DNA of 64,000 nt, from the NCBI GenBank assembly GCA_027575765.1, contig JANBPT010000049.1, positions 28,794 through 92,793 on the forward strand, in the 5' to 3' direction. The DNA comes from Tieghemiomyces parasiticus (taxonomy: Eukaryota > Kickxellomycota > Dimargaritomycetes > Dimargaritales > Dimargaritaceae). Shown piece after piece: positions 43,777 through 54,805 of this stretch (position 1 is the stretch's first letter; every line of letters starts with the position of its first letter). The notes beneath the pieces were generated by a model. The model saw nothing but the letters and a program-made list of their open reading frames with translations. It was not told the DNA's origin and searched no databases. The translations under genes and the position numbers were made by a program.

Positions 43777-44591
43777 GCCCTCTTTAGCATCTGAGTTCGG
43801 AGCTGGGGTAAAGGGCCTGGTGCCGGAACGGTTTGATTTTGTTCCATTTCAACATTTATCACCCACCCTTTCCCCGGACGTCGTGCTCTGTAGGAGGAAG
43901 GGGGGTTCCTGGATTCCGTATATCCCTATGATTAAATCCGGGTATATAGTGCAGCTACGTTGAAGGTGATTTAGCTACTATATGGTCGCGTGCGGATGCG
44001 TATCAGAGGAAGATTTCTGGTGGCTTTAGACCTATGGCCATTGGTACCTTTCATGAAGGCAATGTCAGATAGTCCCCATTCAAACAGAAAAGTTCATCGG
44101 TTGGTACAATCTTCGTCACATTTGGCACGCCGCCACGGTTTCGGATTTTTTCTGGACGCTGGTAGTCGTCTCACAATATGGCGTGTGTCCTAGACTTGAC
44201 ATTTTCTCGAAGAACATTTAAAGCCCCAGCCCCTCCAATGGCCGCTTACGAAGTTCAGAAAACTGTGTGGCAGTAACTGCGTCCCACTTTTAGCCTAGAT
44301 AATTCTGGCCGATCGTGATTGTAATGCGGCAAAGAGAACTGTCTGCATACCAATCATCCCGCCTCAAATTCCCTGAACTACAACCATGAACTTAACCAGC
44401 CTCGTTGGTTACACCTCACCTCAGCGCCGTTGCTGAAACTGTGAGCCCAGGGGGTCAGTATACTTGGCTCTGCACATGCCGCTAGTTATCGCTCTCCGCA
44501 TTCGATTGCCCCTGCCAACCTTCTTCGTTTATAGACAAGTCGCCCATCGTCTCCATGCCGTACCATCCCGGTTATCCCCCTTAGCGCACCT
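43777..44591. other. Intergenic region upstream of GPI2
   Basis: 815 bases with the AMPK beta 3' flank and the presumed GPI2 promoter. Short frames only; nothing recognised. Confidence 0.45.
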
Positions 44592-45945
44592 ATGGACCCC
44601 AGCAACCCAATATTCGAAAAACCCGCGTCGTCGGATAGTTCCGAGGTGGGTATTACCTGCCATGGCCTGGCCCTTGATTACCTGAGTCCCGCCAAACGGC
44701 CGCATCGGTACCGGCGACGGGGCATGCGCAATTCTACACCTTCACCACAAGATCAAGGAACTCATTATACATATATTGTTGTATGCCACCCGTCTTCCCT
44801 TGGACCTACTAATCTACACCCCTCTCCGCTCGGTGCGTCACCTTGGTAATTTTTCGTCCGCTCAGGACCCACTGAGCTTCAAGTCGTCGCCGTCGCCGCA
44901 AAAGGCGGTCCACCTGCGGCCATGGCGCAAACTGCTATACATCAAACAGGAATACCCTGACAACTACGTTGACGAGTCCTTTTTGGAAAACTTGCAAAAG
45001 AACGTCAACTTCCAGTCCTATGAGTACCCGTCCTTGATCCGGGAGTCCACGGTCATCACCGAGCATGTCAGTAGTGTACTCATCTTCGTCGCTGTATTCA
45101 TTCAGCTATACCATGGCCACCTCGATCCACACCTGTTGGTCGGTCTAGGTACAGCATTCATGCTAGTTGGCGGTATCATTTGGGAATGGCGGCTAGCCCG
45201 ACCTGAGCCCATCCAGTTGGGCCGTACGGAACCGGTGGCGGACCGGACAGCCGAGGGAAATACCCCACCACTAGACCAGACTACCCATTCCTCGGAACTG
45301 GTGGCCAACCGGGACGACCCAACGGGCCGACTTAAATCTGACGACGCACCACGGCGAGTGGCGCCACGCCTGCACCTCTCGTTTGTGAAGGCCACCGTAA
45401 TTTTCTTCCTCACCTTACTCGGACTTTCCCCCATCTTGCGCACGCTCACCGAGGACATCAGCAGTGATTCAATATGGGCCATGTCCGTGTGTCTCTTCGT
45501 GACCAACATCCTGTTCCACGACTACGGCAGCGGCCCGACTTACTCACTGCAGTTCCCCGGCTCTGTAGCGCTCAACGCTGCCGTCTTTGCCTGCGTGCTG
45601 CTTGCCTCGCGGTTGTCTTCCAACCTACACGTGTTCGGCTTCATGGCTTTCGCGCTCGAGTGGTTCGCGCTCTTTCCCATTTTCCGTCGATACCTGAAAC
45701 GTATTATGCCCCTGGGCCATTTGGTGCAGACCGGTCTCCTTGTGGCCGTTACCTTCGTCCTCTTTTGGCCCATTGCTCGCGCCATCGCCATATTCTACAT
45801 GATAGCCATGTTCTGCTTGACCTTCCTCTGCCCCATCTGGCTGATTTGGGTACAGCGCTACAAGAATGAGATTCACGGACCGTGGGATGAGGCCCGGCCC
45901 AAGGTACGCCAGTTCGTACCTGGTCACCACGTGGAGTCTAGGTAG
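44592..45945 (+). CDS. GPI2: GPI-GlcNAc transferase subunit Gpi2/PIG-C
   Basis: Two exons, 44592-44645 (18 residues from ATG) and 44866-45945, joined in phase 0 across a 220-nt intron with donor GTGGGT; 377 residues. It is a multi-pass ER protein of the complex that transfers GlcNAc to phosphatidylinositol, the first step of GPI-anchor synthesis. Landmarks are RPWRKLLYIKQEYPDNYVD, SFLENLQKNVN, then helices including VLIFVAVFIQLYHG, LGLSPILRTLTEDISSDSIW, LFVTNILFHDYG and GSVALNAAVFACVLLASRL, and the end CPIWLIWVQRYKNEIHGPWDEA. A hydrophilic loop of about 55 residues (EWRLARPEP...) is longer than in animal PIG-C. Exon 1 is the least certain part because it is short and lacks conserved residues. 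Confidence 0.92.
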
Positions 45946-48900
45946 ACACTGTGTTCATGCATAAGATTGGGCCGTTTATTCGATTTTATTGGACATGGGG
46001 TCCCGCTGCCTATACACTATTATGAGGTCGCCAAAGCTGTTCACAACATGAAAAAATAATGGGGAATGAGCCTCGAGTCCTGGGAATAATTCCTGTTTCT
46101 CGGATGCCAGAGAACTTTATTTAAATACCTGCCGCTCCACCGGTTCGGGTTACCTATAAGGTCCAAGTCACAAATTGGAAAGGGCTTGTAGAAACAGTAA
46201 CACTTGTGACTGCATGAAGCGGTGGTGCGGCATTCCTCAGAGGCGGGCATTGCCTCCCATATAAACAGTATAATTTGGACCTCTGACTAACCTGACCGTT
46301 AGCATAGCCTTTAATAACAGCTCCGTCCCAAGGCGGATGAATTTTATCCTTCACAGTTATCGTTAGCCCGTGCTAGCTGTATAGCAAAATCTTGGTAGGC
46401 ATCATTCAGAAGCTTGATGTGAGAGTTGCCTGGGTCGTACTTGATCAGATCCTTACGTAATTACTGGAAAGGTAAAGTGGTGCCCTGGTTACCATGGGAA
46501 AGAGAAACAAGCAAACCTCAGCGAATGAGCCTTTAGCTCACTCAGCGCATTTCGGCCTAATATTATTTTTATCATTTTATTTACAATCATCCCCCCCTCA
46601 GCATTTGCACTGCCAGTCGATCAATAGTTTACTCCACTATCGATCTGGGCAGGACTACCGCTCCTAGTAATGGAGAAAAGAACCTGGTGCCAAAAAATTA
46701 AGTATTACCAAAAATAACTGTATAAAGATTTAATATCCACCCTGACCGCCTGTGGTGCGCCAGTTAGTGGCATGTCTTGGGTAAGAACTCAACCGCTGAC
46801 GCTAACCACACAGGGAATACAGGTGAGGCGACGACGATACGCGGTCTACAGGTTAGCTCAAGGCACCACAATCCAACTGCTAACCGCGCCAGAACTACTC
46901 ATATTCGGTCACTCTCTATTATACTCGAGTTCTCACCCATGCCTAACGGTAAAAATTATACTAATAGCATGGTTCACGGCCCTTTAGACTTCGCTGTGCT
47001 GCGTAGGTCATCGCACTCTTCTGCTGTCCTCCCTGTCCTACGCTTCTTTTCACCATCAACAGGGTCTCCGCTGTTGTGCGTTATTCAAACACCACTGACA
47101 TCTACATAGACCTGGGTAGGGCCACGTGAACGGTAGAGGCAGCCACTGTCGAGTCTTTTTGACTTATTTTATACCTACTTGGTTGCTAAGTTCTCAGGAC
47201 TGATTTCTTGTCCAGTTTGGTACCGGCATGGCGCAAGTCCGTCGACCATCATCTGTCCTCTTTGACTCCTTTTTTTTTGTCGTCCACTTTCCAAATTTCC
47301 TTTTTACCTCTCCCCCTACCAATGAGTCTCCGTTTGCCGGCACAACACAGGCCCAATACATATTCGATGATGTACTCGCCCTTAAACTCAGTCACGCCCC
47401 GCCCTTCTTTTAAATCAACAACTATGGCCTATGGCACCATCGAGCCAATGATCTTGTACTTTACCTACAGCCCTATGTTGACCCTACCCGTACTCAGCAC
47501 TGTGAAAGCCCAAGTGTCCCTAGACTCTGGGCAGAGCGTTGGTGCTTTGAATAGCGCCGAAGACACCAGAGACATATCCAGAAATTGCTCAGATATCGAG
47601 CCCTGTCAATGAGCATAGCCTCTGAGTAGAATTTGTGTACTAATACCCCAAAGCCCGCAGCGCCCCTCTCGCGTTGGTACCCTCACCCCGCTATTACAAT
47701 GAAGTAGCCCCACCCCGCAATTCCCGGAAAACGTCAGCCCCTTACGTGTGCAGGCTTGCCGAGCATGGACATCGAGAACTCCCTGGGGAAATTACAGGGG
47801 GATGAAGCCACTCTACAGCACAGCAGAATGTGCGTGTTGATTTTCACGTATTATACTAAATCCACAGCATCTGACTCAACCGTTATGGTGAGCGTTCCTT
47901 GCAGATTGATCCGCAAGTACCCGGCCGTAACAGATTCGGTCGCCTGTTGTGTCCCATTTTATTTAGTTGCCGCTTCTTAAATTTTCCCTTTGGTAAGGGA
48001 CATAGCACACGCCAGTTAGCGTACATTTGATTTTTCTGCTAGCCAGAGGTATCGTAAAATTAAAAGACATGGAGTTGTACACTAGTAGAGGTATACCGGT
48101 GGAAATGTAGGATTAAAAAAGAGCTAATTTAACGGATGAAAGCCAAGTACAGCGTAGAGTGCAGTGGTACGAGGCTAACGTCTAAGGACGGAGGAAGGCT
48201 GAGCCGGCAAAAACGGTAAGGTGCCAGGACAGCCAGGCCGACCGCTACTCTTGAATGTACCAAGCTCTGCCTATAATATGATTCAGTTGTTGCGCCAGGT
48301 CTATTACGACTCTGCCAGTTGCATAATTATATGATCGATTACATGAGAAGCTCTAACCAACAGCCGACATGTCTTCCTCTGGCAACCCGAATAAGGCGAC
48401 CGCAGTAAATTTTGGACACCATGAATGTGCGATGGCATCGGCGTAAATGTCATAGGGGGCAATGTGGGAGTATGAACGTTTCAACGACGATCGGTAAATC
48501 ATATTGTCGGCCTACCTTTGAAACATTTGGTTGTGCAACCCCTACCTGGTAAAGGTGATCCTTAATGTTTCGCGTTCGACCTCCTTCCATCTAAATCCGA
48601 TACAGCGGCATATGCTAGCCGCCTAAAAATATACTAATACAGTTGTCCCAATAAACGCTCTACATTGCAGCCCATCAGATGGCGCAGGCCCTGGGCCGTG
48701 TTCACACCGCACCATAATGTTAGGGTGTAGTGTACTACAGGGAAACCTGTCAGGTTTCGCCATTTTCGCTCATGTCAGCTCTTGGTTCATGCCGATGCGT
48801 GGACATGACCGCTTTCTGAGAACAAAAAGCTCCAGCCTGATCTCTACCGGATCACCCCACTCCTCCTTCCTGGACACTTGGTTTCGGCTTAGCTCCACAT

Positions 48901-51288
48901 TGAAAAATGTAGATGCCCTGTACTTCTCGACTCAATCCGGAAATCATACCTACAGTTGTACTCCTACAAGGGTAGGTGCTTTTACAGTGTGTTAATACGT
49001 TCGAATTGCCTATGCCAAAGAACCAAGAAAATTACCGACTTTGTCACGTGGTCCAGCCGTCTTCTTCATGCTGACTATATCGGTATGGTGATCGATATGA
49101 AATTGGGTTTACGTGACCAGAGTCCGATCAATCTGCATATGAGTATGTAGAGACGGGAGTAGGCGACACCACCCTGATGACTCTCGCCGCTGGCTCTCTC
49201 GAGACAGCGGTTGTAGGCCGCAAAACAGTACCGGGAACCCTTTTAAAAAGGTGGACTTCAGGCCCTGTATCCTGACCACTCGCCAACCACCACTTCGTAC
49301 CACTCTCCTACAGACAGCACATTTCGCCTAGACCACCTTACAGCCACTTTAGACTGGATCCTGCTGTTAACGCCTTTACCCTCGTCCCGTATTCCGCCGT
49401 GCTGTTTTCTGTGCACTTCACCGTACTATCCCGTCTCTCATGGCCACCTTTACCGCGTCGCACTTGTCCTATACTATATTTACCGCTTCGCGCCATGGTG
49501 TTTTTTTTTCGCCGTAACAGATGGTCCTTCTGGTCGCAATTCTAGGCACAGCGATCACTTACACCGCCAATACCCACCCCCTAGCCTATAATCCCAATCT
49601 CCAAGTGCCAGTGACTGCTACACCCTCTGAATGACTTCCACGCTTTGGCTTTTACTTTACTTGCACTCCTCAGCATTTCCGGACCGAATAATAAGGTTTG
49701 TAAACATCCCCTTCTCGTGGAAAAGCCCGAAAAATGTCAGTCCAAGTGGGATGGAGCTAAGAGAGTAATTGAGCGACAATAGAGACTGACTTGTCAGTCG
49801 GCTTAGTTTTTAAGCTAGGGAATGGGTGAGAAGTGTGGGGAAGATAGGATGTCGGATCAAGGGAGGTTATGATCCGGAGGTATTATCTATTCGGAAACAT
49901 AGTGTCTCTGTGTCAGGCGGGTACGAACAGAGCCTCGCTTCAATAGTTCACCTGACAATATCGTTTCGCATAGGTCTCGTAGGTGCCTCTACTAGAGGAA
50001 TGTGTCGAGGCTCATAATGGCGTACAAGTCGGGGTAGAAGGAAAACGGTGAACGTCTGCCATATCTATAAGGTAACTGGTTGGGCGATGGAAGTAATGGC
50101 AAAACCAAAGACAGGGCTTGATGGAAGTTTGGGTCGATAAGAAGAACAGAGTGATGAACACAAACCTATAATGAAATGAAGAAAATAGAAGTGAAATACG
50201 AACAGGCTAATATGAATGATAGGAGTTGGGTGACTTGTTTTTCTGTTGAAACCAAAAGGAGATTGGGGGTGCTTGGGATTTGGCGAGTATATACCTGGCC
50301 GATCTTAGGGCCAATTGATCCGTAGCGGTCTTAAGCCCCATCACCATCTGGCTTATGTCGACCTGAGATCGCGCTACTATACTAAAGGTCAAGTCCCAGG
50401 GAATTTGACCGACGGCCGGCAGTGCCACCAGGTGCGATGGACACCCAGTTACACGGCAGACTCTGCTGAGGCAGGTGGTTATCTTTCGGCCCTCGTTTTC
50501 ATTGGCGACATAGCCTAGGTGTTGGTTTATAACCATCCCTCTGCTACCAGTCGTCGGACTATGGCACGCTGAAGGTGGCTAAAAGTCGACTCGGGTGCGC
50601 CGAAACCGACTAGAATTGACAGTTTCGCCAAGTTCCGATTAGACGTACTTGAAGCTAAGACGAACAGGCTTCCAAAACGAACTCGTCTAATAGCTCAGGT
50701 TGAAGCTCGGCATTGAATTTCCACATACCGGAGGCATAGCACATTAAGTGACGATTATTGGTCGCCTATCGATGTTGAGTAGAACGAAAATTGTACGGTA
50801 TATACCCATTGTTTGGGGCTTAACTGCCGGACAGGAAGAAAAACGTAAACATAGGATGGATGGTTTCATAATGAGCGTATTGTCTACCCCGATTGGGATG
50901 TACAAGACTTTGTGCAAGCCGCCATATTCTAATGGAATACCACGTGTCAAGTCTAGTGCTACGCTGCTGCTCACCCTTGTCCGCCACGCAATCAGAGAAA
51001 CCCTCCTCCGAAAATGGGGAGCTGGCCTAGAGCGCGCTCCTTCTGACAAAGGCTTCCGCCGTTGAAATACGTGATGCCATAAATGCACTGTGATTTCTGA
51101 ATGCTACATCATATAACCGATACCATCCCGTCCTCCCTAGCTTGTTTTTAAATACATCATTACCTTTCACCCTTAATGGCAGTTGTCTCTATTTTTATTA
51201 TTCATTCTCATAATTATACACCATTGCTCGGTCAAACGATTTTATATCGCTCACCTTCCACCGCCACAGATCACAGGCCCTTGTCATA
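45946..51288. other. 5.3-kb gene desert
   Basis: This is the largest empty stretch. It holds many short frames (up to about 134 codons near 47208-47612) that start at non-ATG codons or lack family features. Base composition is lower in GC than the coding regions, with A/T runs near 46560-46735. I found no transposase, reverse transcriptase or tRNA signature. The right end must contain the promoter of the secreted gene at 51289. Confidence 0.45.
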
Positions 51289-51948
51289 ATGCGCATTTCC
51301 TACGCTGTTGCACTGATAGGCCTCGCAGCGGCCATCGTCGCCGCTTTACCCCGCCAGTTCAACCCTCGCGACCGGGAATGGTCGCTCAGCTCCCCAGAGA
51401 ATACCGACGACATTGAGCAAGGCACTATCGGCGCGACCACCAGGGACGAGGAAAACGTCGCTAACCGCCAGGGACTCGGTATACTGGATACCCACCTGGT
51501 TACAGCCGATAACGAGGCCCGTCAGCTGATGCTGGAGCTTGGTCACTTGATGGACACTCCAATTAACTTATTGACGCTTTTTGAGCGTATCAACGCAACC
51601 CCCGAGTACGCACCTCGGATGGTTGACCGTCGTGTGGAGTATGCCTACCCCACAATCGGAGAGGCTGGCCTGTTCGATACCTTGTTTTTAGCAGCACTGG
51701 AAGCCAGTAGTGGCCCCTTTGGCGAAGACATCGGCCAGCTCACGATTAGTGTGGGCCAAGCGAGACTGGTTGCCGCCGCAATCCACAACGAGTTCGTGGA
51801 AATCAGAGGTACTTTTCTAGTCAGGGATGATGGATCGGTCGGTATCAATACGGGTGAGGAAACTCCTGATAACAGCAGCTACCGCTCCCTTCAGCAGGTT
51901 TTGGCCGTCATTTTTGATCTAACCCAGGCGAATGACACTACCGATTAG
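51289..51948 (+). CDS. Secreted protein of unknown function
   Basis: 219 residues, ATG at 51289. Residues 1-20 form a signal peptide (RISYAVALIGLAAAIVAA) followed by LPRQFNPRDREW, with a possible dibasic-type trimming site PR. The mature part is acidic, has no cysteine, and contains alternating hydrophobic helices (NEARQLMLELGHLMDTPINL, VGQARLVAAAIHNEFVEI). Two possible N-glycosylation sites lie near the end (NSS, NDT). I recognise no family. Codon use resembles the neighbouring housekeeping genes (C-ending codons), which supports it as a real gene. Its role outside the cell is unknown. Confidence 0.72.
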   Translation: MRISYAVALIGLAAAIVAALPRQFNPRDREWSLSSPENTDDIEQGTIGATTRDEENVANRQGLGILDTHLVTADNEARQLMLELGHLMDTPINLLTLFERINATPEYAPRMVDRRVEYAYPTIGEAGLFDTLFLAALEASSGPFGEDIGQLTISVGQARLVAAAIHNEFVEIRGTFLVRDDGSVGINTGEETPDNSSYRSLQQVLAVIFDLTQANDTTD

Positions 51949-53740
51949 ATTCGAGGAACTGGACGCCCACACTAGATCTAACCTCCTCCGCCCGGCTCCA
52001 ATACGCCCAACAAAATCAAGTCCATGGACATCCTTGGATGACAATATTTTGACATACGGTATTCTCACCGAACCGACTCGACCAGCCTTGATTGTCTTCA
52101 GGGCCAACTCCCAACTTAGGTTCACTGTTGCCTTGGAACGATACTGGCTGATTGAATGATGAATATCTTTATTAAAAATGTACTACACATCATCACCTAG
52201 CAACGTATTACACCGCGTTGTAAGGATTGCGGTGATGCAAATGGTAAATGGAAGCGTTGATTCCGGATAATTACCCGTAGTTATTCGCCAGTCCCTTCCC
52301 CATCCCTACCGCTTACCTGCCACTGTCGATAGCTCGCCGCATTATGCCGTTCCGACGCGTTACTTCCACGCGCTGCCACACGCCGAGATCCATCCGAAAA
52401 ACTTAGCGTTACACTTATTCGTACCCGTGAACGTTTAGGAAACTGTGCGATACCAGGGTCGTGTCTACTCATCTATCCGCCCAATCATTTATCTAATTCT
52501 GGTCGGTTGGGCCCTATGCTGGTGCACGGTGTTACCTACATTCTATTATTACGTTTTTTGTTTCCACCGCGCGTTATTCGTATCCCGCACGCTCTTTTTT
52601 CTTGGCCCGTCGTACCGTTGGGAAATGGTTGTCACAGTGACGATGTGATTGGCACTGGGTTGGTCCCTTGAGATACGGCCAGTACCACCCTAACCGCCAG
52701 CACCTACAAAATAAATGTTGCGTTATCGGGGCGTATAGGGGCCGGCACTGACATGGGCCGCCCGCCGGCGTCAGCTATACAATACGGAGGAAATGCGGGA
52801 TCAGCCCTTCCTGTTCAAGGTTTAATAGGAATTCATTCGTGTGACGCAGGCCAGAAATGGTGTATCTATAGATGATGGCGAGGGGAGTTACAATAATGGC
52901 CTTTCTTTGGGAAGGATCGATGAAAAAGATCCTCATAGTAGCAATGCCTCTGGTGTACGCCTGGCTTTTCAGTGACGAAGAGATACATAGAATCCTTGAC
53001 GTCCTGTACCGTCATGACACTCGACAGCTCTTAGCTGGCAGCATAGTGTCGACAGATTATTATTTTTTTGGGGCCGTGCCAACATACCGACCGAACTTTT
53101 CAAGCCCAATTCCCCTCCCCTCGCCATCGTCCCAATAGACGCCGACCGAGTGAAGAGAGGGAGGGAGAAAGAGGGGGACCGTTGATAGCCATACGTCCCA
53201 CCTCAGAGCGGGCCGGTTCCCTTGTACAAGTGTCACCGCCGAGTACACGTCAGCCGCCTCGAGGTGGGAAGCCGCGATCCCTCACTAGACACAGAGACCC
53301 ATCCGCTTGCCTGTCTTTCGTTCCAAGTAATGGGATAAGAGAGACGAGAGACAGTATGGCCACGAACCCACTTTGTCGTCCCTCGGGGCTCTATCGGTGT
53401 GGATTCCGTCCTCGATCTGATGGGACACTCTCCAGAATAAAAGGTGGGCCGAAGTATGCTACCGGAGCAAAAGAGTGCCCCAGATTAACCACTCCCCTGC
53501 ACCTGCACGGTTTTTTACCCAGCTTTTCCATACATTGTACACAGCCCCATTCTCCACTTGACTGTTTTTAACTGCGGTTCTCATCAATACCGGGCCTGTA
53601 ACGTAATTGGACACTGCATGTCACTTTCTCGGCAAGCGTCTCAACTTGTACACGTATAGTTTTTTTGGGCAGCGCTCCCTCTGTAACTACTTTGCATCCA
53701 AAAACAAAAAAAATCACCACCCTCCTCACCCACTAGAACT
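51949..53740. other. Intergenic region between two secreted-protein genes
   Basis: 1.8 kb with no recognised gene. A 167-codon frame at 53068-53571 begins at TTG and is Arg/Pro-rich without family features. An AATAAAA near 53436 could act as a TATA-type element for the next gene but is weakly placed (about 300 bases away). Confidence 0.45.
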
Positions 53741-54805
53741 ATGCACATGTCACTATGGGGTCTTGTGGCGGTCAGCCTGACCTGTGCCTCCATCACACTT
53801 GCTACAGGCACCTCATTCGAGCTTAACCAGGCTACTCTTCATGGGGCTGCCGTCCCGTATACCGCAGTGGAAAAGGTCAACCGTTATTTTCGTACCATGG
53901 AAGAGTCAGGCGCCAGCTACCCGGATGATATTTCCGAGCCGCCTATGCCGACCGAGGGTGACCCAGACCCACTGGAAGGCGAGGTAGACCCAGACGATAG
54001 TATTAGCGCGCGGAAACTGCGTACGGCGGTAGGAAATCCGCGACTGCCGTCATTCGCCGCGCTGTATGACCAAGTAGCGAGATGGTCTTCGCCGCTGGCT
54101 TACCCCTCGACGTCACAGCACCGGGTTCCTTCCGCTGTGGAAGCTGAAGCAGAACAGAAATGGACCCAGCTTCAAGAGATGATCGACCCCCCAAGCCCTT
54201 ACGCTATCACTATTAAAGAGTACCAAGCCCTGAAAAGGTGGTGGATGAAAGATATCGAAAAATATACCACTCGGACCAACAACATACGCCCAGCCGTACT
54301 GCCGCCGCCATCGCTTCATCCCCATTCGCTTCAACGACCCTACCATATGGCCCAACAGGCTACATGTGACCCGGACGAGAACCTACTTTTGTGCCACTCG
54401 CTCCCGACGGCCCTCGAGCATCAGATCAACGACCGCCGTGAAATAGTTGCCCTGGTAAGGAACCCGCAGACCGGCAAATTAGGGATTCGCGTCCTTCTCT
54501 CGCCTCGCTTGTCCAAGGGTATCCGTATTCGCAACGAGATCAACAGGCACGGATTGAGCAACATGCTTAGCATGCGTGGATTCGGACTCCAAGGGACCGG
54601 GCGTAGCCGACTGTTTACATGCATCCGCAATTGGACTCGGCTTCACAATTACGAGTCAACGGAAGATGCCAAGTGGCTGGAAAAGGATCTGAGGATGTTC
54701 AAGGATGCTGCCCGGAACGTGCCAGTCAACATGCGATCGACGGCACTAATTCAGCGCCAGATCCCCAATCAGTCGAACGAGGGCCGACTTAAGGACCATG
54801 CCTAG
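53741..54805 (+). CDS. Secreted protein of unknown function, 354 residues
   Basis: ATG at 53741, A-rich before the start. Residues 1-22 form a signal peptide (LWGLVAVSLTCASITLATG). The next about 70 residues are Pro/Asp/Glu-rich (SEPPMPTEGDPDPLEGEVDP), then a region with AEAEQKWTQLQEMIDPPSPY and KRWWMKDIEKY. The C-terminal 130 residues are basic with KLGIRVLLSPRLSKGIRIRN. Three cysteines lie in the mature protein (two in a CDPDENLLLC segment, one in FTCIRNW). No family recognised. It follows the other orphan secreted gene in the same orientation but shows no visible similarity to it. Confidence 0.72.
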   Translation: MHMSLWGLVAVSLTCASITLATGTSFELNQATLHGAAVPYTAVEKVNRYFRTMEESGASYPDDISEPPMPTEGDPDPLEGEVDPDDSISARKLRTAVGNPRLPSFAALYDQVARWSSPLAYPSTSQHRVPSAVEAEAEQKWTQLQEMIDPPSPYAITIKEYQALKRWWMKDIEKYTTRTNNIRPAVLPPPSLHPHSLQRPYHMAQQATCDPDENLLLCHSLPTALEHQINDRREIVALVRNPQTGKLGIRVLLSPRLSKGIRIRNEINRHGLSNMLSMRGFGLQGTGRSRLFTCIRNWTRLHNYESTEDAKWLEKDLRMFKDAARNVPVNMRSTALIQRQIPNQSNEGRLKDHA

